Shown here in pieces: positions 23,749-32,424 of a stretch of DNA of 64,000 nucleotides (position 1 is its first letter; each line of letters opens with the position of its first letter). A program made the position numbers and the translations under genes. The notes beneath the pieces are model-generated. The model had not been told where the DNA came from and ran no database searches. It saw only the letters and a program-made list of their open reading frames with translations. The DNA comes from Streptomyces sp. GSL17-111 (lineage in GTDB: Bacteria; Actinomycetota; Actinomycetes; Streptomycetales; Streptomycetaceae), in NCBI RefSeq assembly GCF_037911585.1, contig NZ_JBAJNS010000001.1, positions 934,001 to 998,000 of the forward strand. Reading direction: 5' to 3'.

Positions 23749-24426
23749 TCACCGTTCGAAGCGGTACCCCATGCCGGGTTCGGTGATCAGGTGGCGGGGG
23801 TGCGAGGGATCGGCTTCGAGCTTGCGGCGCAGTTGGGCCATGTAGACGCGGAGGTAGTTCGTCTCCTTCTCGTACGCCGGGCCCCAGACCTCCTGGAGGA
23901 GTTCCCGCTGGCCCACGAGGCGACCGGGGTTGCGGACGAGGACCTCCAGCAGGTGCCACTCGGTGGGGGTGAGCCGCACGTCGCGGTCGCTGCGGTGCAC
24001 CTTCTTCGCGACGAGGTCGATGGTGAACGTCGCGGTCTCCACGAGCCCGACGTCGCCACCGGCGGGCTCGGCCCGGCGCACGGCGGCCCGCAGCCGGGCG
24101 AGGAGCTCGTCCATGCCGAAGGGTTTGGTGACGTAGTCGTCGGCGCCGGCGTCCAGGACGGCCACCTTCTCGTCTGAGGTGTGCCGGGCGGAGAGCACGA
24201 GGATCGGCATGCGGCTCCAGCCCCGGATGCCCCTGATGACCTCCACGCCGTCCATGTCGGGCAGGCCGAGGTCGAGGATGACGGCGTCGGGGTGCCACTC
24301 GGCCGCCAGCCGCAGCGCGCTCTCCCCGTCCGGCGCGGCCTCGGCCTCGTACCGGCGCGCCCTGAGGTTGATCAGCAGGGCGCGGACGAGGGGCGGCTCG
24401 TCGTCGACCACGAGCACACGGTGCAT
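23749..24426 (-). CDS. kdpE: KdpE-type OmpR-family response regulator
   Basis: A 225-residue protein. Receiver domain: acidic pair Asp8-Asp9, phosphoacceptor Asp52 (ILDLGLPDMDG), Lys101 (VTKPFGM). C-terminal winged helix: TPTEWHLLEVLVRNPGRLVG and NYLRVYMAQLRRKLE. It controls the K+-limitation regulon in response to KdpD. AAGGA lies nine bases before ATG 24426. The kinase gene is 38 bp upstream. No kdpFABC transporter genes lie in the window. Confidence 0.9.
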   Translation of the reverse strand: MHRVLVVDDEPPLVRALLINLRARRYEAEAAPDGESALRLAAEWHPDAVILDLGLPDMDGVEVIRGIRGWSRMPILVLSARHTSDEKVAVLDAGADDYVTKPFGMDELLARLRAAVRRAEPAGGDVGLVETATFTIDLVAKKVHRSDRDVRLTPTEWHLLEVLVRNPGRLVGQRELLQEVWGPAYEKETNYLRVYMAQLRRKLEADPSHPRHLITEPGMGYRFER

Positions 24427-24464
24427 GAGCGGTTCCTTTCCGTTCCCGGCCACGGCGGGCGGGG

Positions 24465-27005
24465 TCACGTCGTGACGTGCGCGGGCAGGTCCGCCCGCGG
24501 GTGGGGGGCGGCCTCCCCCGCGCGCAGGGTGAGCACCATGGTCATCCCGCCTCCCGGGGTGTCCTCGGCGTGCAGCGTGCCGCCCATGGCCTCGGCGAAG
24601 CCGCGGGCGACGGCGAGGCCGAGCCCGACACCCGCGCCGCGCGGGGCGTCACCGTGGCGCTGGAACGGCTCGAAGATGCGGTCCTTCGCACTGTCGGGTA
24701 CGCCCGGTCCGCGGTCGGTGACGCGCACCTCGACACGTTCCCGCAGGGCGCTGGCGGCGACCAGCACGCGCGTGCCCGCCGGGCTGTACTTGACGGCGTT
24801 CTCGACGACGTTGGCCACGGCGCGCTCCAGCAGCCCGGGGTCGGCCGCGACTACGGGCAGCGTCTCGGGGACGTCGAGGTCGACACTGCTCTCCGGGACG
24901 CCGCCGAGGGCGCGGGGCACGACCTCGTCCAGGTCGATGGAGCGGATCAGCGGGGTGAGCGTGCCGGTCTGCAGGCGGGACATGTCCAGAAGGTTGCCGA
25001 CCAGGTGGTCCAGCCGGTCGGCGCCCTGCTCGATGGCCTCCAGCAGGTCGGCCTCGTCCTCCTCGGACCAGGCGACGTCGTCGGAGCGCAGGGAGGTGAC
25101 GGCGGCCTTGATCGCCGCGAGCGGGGTGCGCAGGTCGTGGCTGACCGCCGCCAGCAGGGCGGTGCGGATGCGGTTGCCCTCGGCCAGTTCGCGGGCCTGC
25201 TCGGCCTGCCCGACGAGCCGCTGCCGGTCCAGGACGCCCACCGCCTGGGCGGCGAACGCGGCGAGGACGCGGCGGTCCTCGGCGGGCAGCGCCCGGCCGG
25301 AGAGGACGAGCATGCGCCGGTCCCCCACCGGCATGTCGACCTCGCCGTCCTCGGGACGCAGCAGCGCACCGCCGCCGCGCGGGGCGCCGACGGCCGCCGC
25401 GCAGGCCCACGGGCCGTGGTCCTCCTGCCGCTCCAGCAGCGCGGCGGCCTCCATGGAGAACGTCTCCCGCACCCGGTCGAGCATGCCTTCGAGGGAGTCG
25501 TCCCCCCGTAGCACGCTGCCGGCGAGGACGGAGAGTATCTCGGACTCGGCCCGCAGCCGGGCGGCCTGCTGGGTGCGCCGGGCCGCGAGATCGACGACGG
25601 AGGCCACGGAGACGGCGACCAGCAGGTAGACCGCGATGGAGACGACGTTGTGGGGGTCGGTGACGCTCCAGGTGTGCCGGGGGTCGGTGAAGAAGTAGTT
25701 CAGAAGCGCCGAGCTGACGGTGGCCGAGACCAGGGCGGGCAGCAGTCCGCCGGCCAGTGCGGCGGTGACGGTGAACGCCAGGAACAGCAGCACGGTGTTC
25801 GTGAAGCCGACGTCGAGCGGTGTTTCGGAGAGCACGAAGGTGAGCAGCAGGGGCGCCGGGAGGGCGACGAGCCAACCGGTGACGGTGCGCAGCCGACCGA
25901 GCCGGGCGCCCCGCCCCACCGGCAGTCCGCGCCCGGTGGCGACCTCGTCGTGCGTGACGATGTGCACGTCCAGGTCCGGCCCGGAGTCACGGGCGACGGT
26001 GGCGCCCACCCCGGGGCCGAAGACGTAGTGCCAGCTCTTGCGGCGGCTGGAGCCGAGGACGATCTGGGAGGCGTTCACGCCGCGCGCGAAGTCCAGGAGG
26101 GCGGCGGGGACGTCGTCGCCGATGACGTGGTGGTACGTCCCCCCGAGGTCCTCGACGAGGCCGCGCTGAGCGGCCAGCTCGGCGTGCGAGGCGGCGGCCA
26201 GGCCGTCGGGGCGGGCGATGTGGACGGCGAGGATCTCGCTCCCCGAGCCCTTCGCCGCGACCCGGGCGGCCCGGCGGACGAGGGTCCGTCCCTCCGGGCC
26301 GCCGGTGAGACCGACGACGATGCGCTCCCTGGCCCGCCAGGTGGAGCTGATGGAGTGCTCCGCCCGGTAGCGCTGGAGGTACTCGTCGACGCGGTCGGCC
26401 GTCCACAGGAGGGCGAGTTCGCGCAGGGCGGTGAGGTTGCCGGGGCGGAAGTAGTTGGACAGCGCGGCGTCGACCTTGTCGGGGCGGTAGATGTTGCCGT
26501 GCGCCATGCGGCGGCGAAGGGCCTGCGGCGACATGTCGACGAGCTCGATCTGGTCGGCCCGGCGGACGACCTCGTCGGGCACCGTCTCGCGCTGCCGGAG
26601 TCCGGTGATGGACTCCACCACGTCCCCGAGCGACTCCAGGTGCTGGATGTTGACGGTCGAGATGACGTCGATCCCGGCCTCCAGCAGACGGTCGACGTCC
26701 TGCCAGCGCTTCCCGTTGCGGGAGCCGGGCGCGTTGGTGTGCGCCAGCTCGTCCACGACGGCGACGCGGGGCGCGCGGGCGAGGACGGCGTCGGTGTCCA
26801 TCTCCCCGCCGCGTCGCGGGACCAGCTCCAGGCCGTGCAGCAGCGCCTCGGTGCGGGGCCTGCCGTAGTGCTCGACGTGCCCGACGACGACGTCGGTACC
26901 GCGCTCCTGCCGCCGGTGGGCCTCGGAGAGCATGGCGTAGGTCTTGCCCACGCCGGGAGCCGCCCCGAGGTAGATCCGCAGCGTTCCGCGTGGTGCCTGT
27001 GCCAT
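24465..27005 (-). CDS. kdpD: KdpD-type potassium-sensing histidine kinase
   Basis: An 846-residue membrane kinase. Domains in order: the KdpD N-terminal domain with Walker A GAAPGVGKT (about 15-23) and VVDELAHTNAPGSRN; a UspA-like domain (about 240-360, VGLTGGPEGRTLVRRA, LGSSRRKSW); four membrane helices (about 390-500); a GAF-like region; HisKA with His623 (AAVSHDLRTPL); and HATPase with NVVENAVKYSP and GLGLAVARGF. It senses K+ limitation or turgor and phosphorylates KdpE. ATG 27005 begins directly at the conserved N-terminal domain. It is transcribed ahead of kdpE. Confidence 0.92.
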   Translation of the reverse strand: MAQAPRGTLRIYLGAAPGVGKTYAMLSEAHRRQERGTDVVVGHVEHYGRPRTEALLHGLELVPRRGGEMDTDAVLARAPRVAVVDELAHTNAPGSRNGKRWQDVDRLLEAGIDVISTVNIQHLESLGDVVESITGLRQRETVPDEVVRRADQIELVDMSPQALRRRMAHGNIYRPDKVDAALSNYFRPGNLTALRELALLWTADRVDEYLQRYRAEHSISSTWRARERIVVGLTGGPEGRTLVRRAARVAAKGSGSEILAVHIARPDGLAAASHAELAAQRGLVEDLGGTYHHVIGDDVPAALLDFARGVNASQIVLGSSRRKSWHYVFGPGVGATVARDSGPDLDVHIVTHDEVATGRGLPVGRGARLGRLRTVTGWLVALPAPLLLTFVLSETPLDVGFTNTVLLFLAFTVTAALAGGLLPALVSATVSSALLNYFFTDPRHTWSVTDPHNVVSIAVYLLVAVSVASVVDLAARRTQQAARLRAESEILSVLAGSVLRGDDSLEGMLDRVRETFSMEAAALLERQEDHGPWACAAAVGAPRGGGALLRPEDGEVDMPVGDRRMLVLSGRALPAEDRRVLAAFAAQAVGVLDRQRLVGQAEQARELAEGNRIRTALLAAVSHDLRTPLAAIKAAVTSLRSDDVAWSEEDEADLLEAIEQGADRLDHLVGNLLDMSRLQTGTLTPLIRSIDLDEVVPRALGGVPESSVDLDVPETLPVVAADPGLLERAVANVVENAVKYSPAGTRVLVAASALRERVEVRVTDRGPGVPDSAKDRIFEPFQRHGDAPRGAGVGLGLAVARGFAEAMGGTLHAEDTPGGGMTMVLTLRAGEAAPHPRADLPAHVTT

Positions 27006-27130
27006 GGCCCCATTGTCACCACCCGAACGAGTGGTCCACACGGCGTGCGCGCACCCCGGCGTCAAGGTTGCGTACGGATCCGTCGGACGCCCGTCGCGCC
27101 GGGGCGCACGCACCCCGGCGCGGACGCGAC

Positions 27131-27916
27131 TCAGCGGATCTCGGTGATCTCCGGGCCGCGGGCCAGCTTGTCGATGCCGCCGGCGAAGCGGGAGCCCTGC
27201 TCCGCGTTGTCCTGCTGGACGCCGTCGGGCACCATCTCCGCGTCCTGCGGCAGCTTGAGGACGATCGGGTCGCGCGGGGCCATCGGGGCGTCACCCCGGA
27301 CGACGACGGTGTCCCGGAAGATCTGCTCCAGCAGGCCCGCCGCCTGCGGCTGGACGGCACCCTGGCCGGAGATGACGCCGCGCAGGAACCAGCGGGGCCC
27401 GTCGATGCCGACGAACCGCACGACCTGCACGCCGCCCTTGCCGTCCGGAAGCTGGACGGGCACCTGGGCCCGCAGCTCCCAGCCGAGCGACCCCTCGGTC
27501 TCGTCGATGACGCCGCCCTGCTTGGTGATGCCGGCGGCGATCTCCTCGCGGATCTCGTCCCAGATGCCCTCCCGCTTGGGCGCGGCGAAGGCCTGGAGCT
27601 GGACGGCGCTGTCCCGCAGGACGACGGTGGCGGCGACGATCGCGTCACCGGCGACCTCGACGCGCAGCTCCATGCCCTCCACGCCGGGGACGAACATGCC
27701 GCCGAGGTCGACCCGGCCCTTGCCCGGTTCGCTGACCTCGGAGACGTCCCAGGGGCCGTCCGGGCGGGGCGCGGGCGGCAGCTTCACGCGGGCGGCGTTC
27801 CCCGCGTCGTCGTTCCCCGCGCCTTCCGCGTCATCGGCTGCCGCCTCGTCGGCGGCTGATTCGATGTCGGCCGAGAGCTTCTCCTGCTTCTCGGCGCGCT
27901 TGCGACGACCGAACAC
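27131..27916 (-). CDS. DUF3710 family protein
   Basis: A 261-residue soluble protein of an actinobacteria-specific family. A short basic N-terminus (MFGRRKRAEKQEK) and an acidic Ala/Asp linker (20-45) precede the conserved core from GPWDVSEV (about 54) to the end. It has mixed strands and helices (RVDLGGMFVPGVEGMELRVE, VRFVGIDGPRWFLRGVISG). Function unknown. It begins one base after the dut stop, so it is co-expressed with dUTPase as in mycobacteria. Confidence 0.88.
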   Translation of the reverse strand: MFGRRKRAEKQEKLSADIESAADEAAADDAEGAGNDDAGNAARVKLPPAPRPDGPWDVSEVSEPGKGRVDLGGMFVPGVEGMELRVEVAGDAIVAATVVLRDSAVQLQAFAAPKREGIWDEIREEIAAGITKQGGVIDETEGSLGWELRAQVPVQLPDGKGGVQVVRFVGIDGPRWFLRGVISGQGAVQPQAAGLLEQIFRDTVVVRGDAPMAPRDPIVLKLPQDAEMVPDGVQQDNAEQGSRFAGGIDKLARGPEITEIR

Positions 27917-27917
27917 G

Positions 27918-28424
27918 TCACTGTCCCTTCAGGTCGGCGGCCTCGGTGCCGTCGACCGCAACGTAGGTGTTGAATCCGCCCGTGGAGCCGAAGCCCGCTG
28001 CGGACCGCACCGACCCCGGCAGCTCCTCCACCTCGTGGAAGCGCACCTTCTCGACCTGCTGGACGACGAGTTGGGCGATGCGGTCGAACCGTTCGAAGCG
28101 CACGGTCCCGCGCGGGTCCAGGTTGACCACGATCACCTTGATCTCTCCACGGTACCCGGCGTCGACCGTTCCGGGGGAGTTCACCAGGGCGACGCCCAGG
28201 CGTGCGGCCAGCCCGGAACGCGGGTGGACGAAGGCGGCGTAGCCGTCGGGCAGCGCGATGGCCACTCCGGTCGGCAGCACGGCGCGTTCCCCGGGGGCCA
28301 GCTCGCACGCCTCGGTCGTGGCCAGATCCGTGCCCGCGTCGCCGGGGTGGGCGTAGGAGGGCAGCGGCACCTCGGGGTCCAGTCGGCGGACGAGGACGTC
28401 CACCGGTGGCCGGGGCGCGCTCAC
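27918..28424 (-). CDS. dut: dUTP diphosphatase
   Basis: A 168-residue trimeric dUTPase hydrolysing dUTP to dUMP and PPi. All five motifs are visible: HPGDAGTDL, HPRSGLAARLG, the uracil-binding hairpin GTVDAGYRGEIKV, RIAQLVVQQV and the glycine-rich C-terminal arm GFGSTGG. GTG 28424 overlaps the stop of the thioesterase gene (GTGA). The downstream partner is DUF3710. Confidence 0.95.
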   Translation of the reverse strand: MSAPRPPVDVLVRRLDPEVPLPSYAHPGDAGTDLATTEACELAPGERAVLPTGVAIALPDGYAAFVHPRSGLAARLGVALVNSPGTVDAGYRGEIKVIVVNLDPRGTVRFERFDRIAQLVVQQVEKVRFHEVEELPGSVRSAAGFGSTGGFNTYVAVDGTEAADLKGQ

Positions 28425-29005
28425 GGGTTCACCTCGAAGGCGCGGGCCCGGCGGAGCTGGTCCGGGTCGTTCATGGCCGCCTGGATCTCCTCGTCGCGGC
28501 CGTTGCTGATGAAGTGCTCCACCTTGACCTCGATGAAGAGGCCGTCGGCCCGGACGGCGACGGGACCCTCGGGGCCGCCGATCCGGCCGGTGGCGGTGCA
28601 GTAGATCTTCCGGCCGTGCACGGCCGTGACCCTGGCCTCCAGGTGCAGAACCGATCCGACGGGGACGGGTTGTCGGAAGTCCGTCTCCAGCCGACCGGTG
28701 ACCGAGATGGTGTGCATGAGCCAGTTCAGCGAGCCCAGCGTCTCGTCGAGCGCGGTGGTGAGGACGCCGCCGTGGGCGAGGCCCGGAGCGCCCTGGTGCT
28801 CGGGCTTGACGGTGAACTCGGCCGTGACGTCCACGCCCTCGCCGGCGCGTGCGTCCAGGTGCAGGCCGTGCGGCTGGCCGGTCCCGCAGCCGAAGCACTG
28901 GTCGTAGTGGGAGCCGAGGGGCTCTCCGGGCGCGGGCGCGTCCGGGTGCCGGACGGGCGCGCGCGCGCCCTCCGGCGGTGTGAGCGAGGTTCTCTGAGCA
29001 GTCAC
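28421..29005 (-). CDS. PaaI-family hotdog thioesterase
   Basis: A 194-residue protein. A Cys-rich N-terminal segment (YDQCFGCGTGQPHGL) leads into a hotdog fold with the PaaI/acyl-CoA thioesterase pattern PGLAHGGVLTTALDE, whose acidic residue is a likely catalytic contact. FRQPVPVGSVLHLEARV follows. It probably hydrolyses acyl-CoA; the acyl group is unknown. GTG 29005 fits the family N-terminus; the longer frame is shadow sequence. It leads the dut-DUF3710 operon. Confidence 0.85.
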   Translation of the reverse strand: MTAQRTSLTPPEGARAPVRHPDAPAPGEPLGSHYDQCFGCGTGQPHGLHLDARAGEGVDVTAEFTVKPEHQGAPGLAHGGVLTTALDETLGSLNWLMHTISVTGRLETDFRQPVPVGSVLHLEARVTAVHGRKIYCTATGRIGGPEGPVAVRADGLFIEVKVEHFISNGRDEEIQAAMNDPDQLRRARAFEVNP

Positions 29006-29087
29006 GTCAGCAGACCCTACCGCCGCCCGCCACCGGCCCCCGCAGCCGCTGTACCGAGCGCCGTGCGGGCGTGCCAAGCTGAGGGGC

Positions 29088-29543
29088 ATGCAGGCGTACG
29101 ACGAACGACTGACCGCCCCCCGGTCGTGGTGGCTGACCGTCCCCGCGCTCTCCGGCCTCACGCTGGGGCTGGTGGTGCTGCCGCTGGGGCCGGTGCCGAT
29201 GCTGGCGGCGCTGGTGGCGGGGGCGGCGCTGGCCGCGGCCGGGCTGAGCGCGTACGGCGCCGTCCGGGTACGCGTGGTGGCCGGCTCGCTGGTCGCCGGG
29301 AGCGCCCGCATCCCGCTGAGCGCCCTGGGAGAGGCGAGAGTGCTGGACGCGGAGGAGGCGCGGGCGTGGCGCTCGCACCGGGCCGATCCTCGGGCGTTCA
29401 TGGTGCTGCGTGCCTACATCCCGACGGCGGTGCGCGTCGAGGTCGTCGATCCGCAGGACCCGACGCCGTACGTGTACCTGTCCACGCGACGACCTCAACG
29501 GCTCGTGTCGGTGCTGGGCGCCGCCGGGGGCTCCAGGGACTGA
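29088..29543 (+). CDS. DUF3093 family membrane protein
   Basis: A 151-residue protein with a short N-terminus (YDERLTAPRSWW), two membrane helices (about 15-58) and a soluble C-terminus (ARIPLSALGEARVLDAEEAR, FMVLRAYIPTAVRVEV, TPYVYLSTRRP). The family is actinobacterial and syntenic with dut and DUF4193. Function unknown. Divergent from the thioesterase gene. Its last 49 bases overlap the converging gene 29495-30349. Confidence 0.88.
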   Translation: MQAYDERLTAPRSWWLTVPALSGLTLGLVVLPLGPVPMLAALVAGAALAAAGLSAYGAVRVRVVAGSLVAGSARIPLSALGEARVLDAEEARAWRSHRADPRAFMVLRAYIPTAVRVEVVDPQDPTPYVYLSTRRPQRLVSVLGAAGGSRD

Positions 29544-30349
29544 GCAGCGTCCGGGAGGGCGTCCCAGGGCACCTGCCGCTCGCGCAGGTCCGCGCGGACG
29601 CGCTCGGCGAGCTTCCTGGTGTCGCGCCGGTTCATCGCCGCGCCCACCACAGCGCCGATCATGAACGGCGTGAGGTTGGGGAGGTTGCGCAGGGAGCGCT
29701 TGAGCAGGTGCTGGCGCAGCTCGCGGCGCAGCTGACCGCCGAGGGCCGCGTTGACGGTGGCGGGACTGAGGGGGTCGATGCCCCGCTGGTGGACCCAGGA
29801 GCTGAGGTAGGCGGAGCCGCGTCGGGCGGGACCGCCGGGCGGGCGGAGCCCGTAGACCTCGTGCAGTTCGGCGAGGAGCTTGATCTCCACGGAGGCCACA
29901 CCCACGATCTCGGTGGCCAGCTCGGTCGGCATCGCGGGCGGCACCGGCAGCATGGCGGCCGCGCCCACGCCCGCCCCGACGGTGGCCGACCCGCGCAGGG
30001 CACCCGCGATCAGCGCGTCGGCGATCTCCTCGGGCCCCTTGCCGGGGAACTGCGCCCGCAGGGTGGCGAGCCCGCGCACGGGGACGCGGGGCGCGGTCTC
30101 GATGAGCTTGTCGGCGACGGCCCCCGCGAAGGCACGGAGCCTGCCGCGGTCCGTGCGCCGTGGTGGGCGCTCGGTGGCCGCGGCGGTGTCCGTCGTGTCG
30201 GCCGTGCCGGTCGGGCCGGCCGTGTCCGTGCGCCTTCTCCGCAGCGGACCGTGGCGACGGGCCGGTTCGGGCAGGGCGTCGCGGGGTGCGAGCGAGGCTT
30301 CGCCTTGCGGGCCGCCTCGCTCGGCATCACGTGCGTCGTCACCGGTCAC
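29495..30349 (-). CDS. Conserved hypothetical protein (EcsC-like helical domain possible)
   Basis: A 284-residue protein with a disordered, Thr/Arg/Asp-rich first 70 residues. The helical domain (about 75-265) contains small-residue-rich amphipathic helices (ATVGAGVGAAAMLPVPPAMP, TELATEIVGVASVEIKLLAE) and NLTPFMIGAVVGAAMNRRDT. The Gly/Ala spacing recalls EcsC/DUF697-like peripheral membrane proteins, but the match is weak. Its end overlaps the DUF3093 gene tail to tail. It lies 16 bp downstream of DUF4193 on the same strand, so the two may share a transcript. Confidence 0.75.
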   Translation of the reverse strand: MTGDDARDAERGGPQGEASLAPRDALPEPARRHGPLRRRRTDTAGPTGTADTTDTAAATERPPRRTDRGRLRAFAGAVADKLIETAPRVPVRGLATLRAQFPGKGPEEIADALIAGALRGSATVGAGVGAAAMLPVPPAMPTELATEIVGVASVEIKLLAELHEVYGLRPPGGPARRGSAYLSSWVHQRGIDPLSPATVNAALGGQLRRELRQHLLKRSLRNLPNLTPFMIGAVVGAAMNRRDTRKLAERVRADLRERQVPWDALPDAAQSLEPPAAPSTDTSR

Positions 30350-30365
30350 GAACGCGGAGCTCCCG

Positions 30366-30665
30366 TCAGGCCGCGCAGTCGCGGCAGATGGGGTGACCGT
30401 TCTTCTCCGCCGCGAGCTGCGAGCGGTGGTGGACGAGGAAGCAGCTCATGCAGGTGAACTCGTCCTGCTGCTTGGGCATGACCCGGACGGCCAGCTCCTC
30501 GTTGGAGAGGTCCGCTCCGGGCAGTTCCAGCCCCTCGGCCTGCTCGAACTCGTCGACGTCGACGTTCGACGCCGACTTGTCGTTCCGCCGGGCCTTCAGT
30601 TCCTCGATGCTGTCCTCGTTGAGGTCGTCATCGGTCTTGCGTGGAGTGTCGTAGTCCGTAGCCAT
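30366..30665 (-). CDS. DUF4193 family zinc-ribbon protein
   Basis: A 99-residue acidic protein with a C-terminal zinc ribbon: Cys-x2-Cys (FTCMSCFLVHH) and Cys-x2-Cys (PICRDCAA). It is highly conserved across actinobacteria next to DUF3093 and dut. Function unknown; an RNA polymerase or nucleic-acid partner is plausible from the ribbon. GGGGGAGAG precedes the ATG at a good distance. Confidence 0.92.
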   Translation of the reverse strand: MATDYDTPRKTDDDLNEDSIEELKARRNDKSASNVDVDEFEQAEGLELPGADLSNEELAVRVMPKQQDEFTCMSCFLVHHRSQLAAEKNGHPICRDCAA

Positions 30666-31173
30666 GTCGTTCTCTCCCCCTCTGGGTTCTGTGACGTCTC
30701 AGCGCACGTAACGCGTGAGGGGCCGGTCTTGTGCCCGACCCGAGGCGGAGATTTTGCCTCACATCAAGGTCTGTTACTCGATCGACACCCGACCGGGCCC
30801 CTGAAGAGGTGACCAGGCCGGACGCCGGAGAAGGGTACTGCGGCGGAAGCGTGCTCCGTCACGCAGGCCGTTTCCGGTATTTCCCGCAGCCAGGAGCTGC
30901 GGAAACCTCTGATTTATCGTGTTTTCCGCCGAGTCGTCGAAGACGCAGCGTACCGAACCAAATCTGCCCGTGTGTGTTCGGTCACAAAGGGCTCCGCGAC
31001 CGGACGCAACGCCACGAAGGGGTCGATATTCGCGGTATTGCGCTCACAGCGAACACCCCTGGGGCGGGTGGCGCAACCGGGCGGCTGCTTTCCGGACAAC
31101 AGCCCCTTCGAGCCATTCCTTCCCGTGGTCATCACCGTCCTCCTCCGCCGCCTCCGGCGCGCCCCTCACCTGC
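30666..31173. other. Long intergenic region between the DUF4193 gene and cutS
   Basis: About 500 bases. The DUF4193 promoter must lie at its left end. The rest is less GC-biased than the genes (GATTTATCGTGTTTTCC near 30910, TCGATATTCGCGGTATTGCG near 31021). The short frames in it have no ribosome site or codon bias. No tRNA or strong hairpin was found. It could hold a small RNA, but there is no direct sign of one. Confidence 0.45.
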
Positions 31174-32418
31174 TCAGACGGGCAGCACCACGCGCATCAG
31201 GAGACCGCCGTCCTCGCGGGGCGTGGCCGTGATCGTGCCCCCGTGGGCACGGGCCACGGAGCGCACGATCGACAACCCGAGCCCCACGCCCTTGTCACTG
31301 CCGGTGCGCTCGGTCCGCAGCCGGCGGAACGGTTCGAACAGGTTGTCCACCTCGTAGGCCGGGATCTGCGGGCCCGGGTTCTCCACGGTCAGCACCGCCT
31401 GGCCCGCCACGGCCTCCGTGGTCACCGTCACCCAGCCGTCCTCGGGCAGGTTGTAGCGGACGGCGTTCTGCAGCAGGTTCAGCGCGATGCGCTCCAGCAG
31501 CACCCCGTTGCCCTGAAGGTAGACCGGCTGGCGGACCCCGCGGATCTCCACGCCCTTCGCGACCGCCTCGGACCGGACCTGCTCCACCGCCTGTCCCGCC
31601 ACCTCGGCGAGGTCCACGGGCTTGCGGTCGACGATCTCGTTCTCGCTGCGGGCCAGCAGCAGCAGCCCCTCCACCAGCTGCTCACTGCGTTCGTTGGTCG
31701 CCAGCAGGGTCTTCCCGAGCTGCTGCACCTCCACCGAGGCGGCCGGGTCCGAGAGCTGCACCTCCAGCAGCGTGCGGTTGATCGCCAACGGCGTACGCAG
31801 CTCGTGGGAGGCGTTGGCGACGAACCGCCGCTGGGCGGTGAAGGCGCGGTCGAGCCGGTCGAGCATGTCGTCGAAGGTGTCGGCCAGCTCCTTGAGCTCG
31901 TCGTCCGGCCCGTCCAGCTCGATCCGCCGGTGCAGGTCCGACCCGGCGACCCGGCGCGCGGTGCGCATGATCCGGCCGAGCGGCGCCAGCACGCGTCCGG
32001 CCATGACGTACCCGAGCCCGAAGGCGGCGACGGCCAGGCCCAGCAGCGCCAGCAGGGAGCTCTGGAGCAGCGAGTCCAGGGCGGCCTGCCGCTGCCGCGC
32101 CAGACAGGCGTCGACCTCGGCGTTCAGGTCGTTCAGCCCCGTGATGTCACAGGCGGTGGAGGTGACGTCCACCTTGCCGCTGAGAATGCGGATCGGCATC
32201 TCCGCACCGTCCTGGAGGGCCTGGGCGGCGAGCAGGTAGATGATCGCCAGCAGCGTCATCCCGGCGATGAGGAACATGCCGCCGTACAGCAGCGTGAGCC
32301 GTATGCGGATCGTGGGCCGCAGCCAGGGGTAGGAGGGCGGCGGTACCGGCGGATCCCAGGTCGGCCGGGGCGGCGTGGCGGGCGGGGGGCCGGCGGGGGG
32401 CGGTGCGGAAGTCGGCAT
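31174..32418 (-). CDS. cutS: CutS sensor histidine kinase
   Basis: A 414-residue membrane kinase. A proline-rich cytoplasmic N-terminus (1-32) leads into TM1 (about 42-67, LTLLYGGMFLIAGMTLLAII). An extracytoplasmic loop has two cysteines, Cys90 (STACDITG) and Cys105 (EVDACLAR), followed by TM2 (about 118-140), HAMP, HisKA (ANASHELRTPLAINR) and HATPase (NLLQNAVRYNLPEDG, GVGLGLSIVRSVARAHGG). It matches Streptomyces CutS in length and N-terminal signature. The cysteine pair is proposed in CutS to sense extracytoplasmic disulfide state. It starts six bases after cutR. Confidence 0.92.
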   Translation of the reverse strand: MPTSAPPPAGPPPATPPRPTWDPPVPPPSYPWLRPTIRIRLTLLYGGMFLIAGMTLLAIIYLLAAQALQDGAEMPIRILSGKVDVTSTACDITGLNDLNAEVDACLARQRQAALDSLLQSSLLALLGLAVAAFGLGYVMAGRVLAPLGRIMRTARRVAGSDLHRRIELDGPDDELKELADTFDDMLDRLDRAFTAQRRFVANASHELRTPLAINRTLLEVQLSDPAASVEVQQLGKTLLATNERSEQLVEGLLLLARSENEIVDRKPVDLAEVAGQAVEQVRSEAVAKGVEIRGVRQPVYLQGNGVLLERIALNLLQNAVRYNLPEDGWVTVTTEAVAGQAVLTVENPGPQIPAYEVDNLFEPFRRLRTERTGSDKGVGLGLSIVRSVARAHGGTITATPREDGGLLMRVVLPV

Positions 32419-32424
32419 GGCGGC

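Noticed and set aside
25650..28604. 984-codon plus-strand open frame across kdpD, DUF3710 and dut
   Set aside because: Antisense shadow: no ribosome site or domains, while the minus-strand genes are fully recognisable.
30914..31135. 73-codon minus-strand frame in the long intergenic region next to cutS
   Set aside because: No ribosome site, basic low-complexity product, weak third-position bias.
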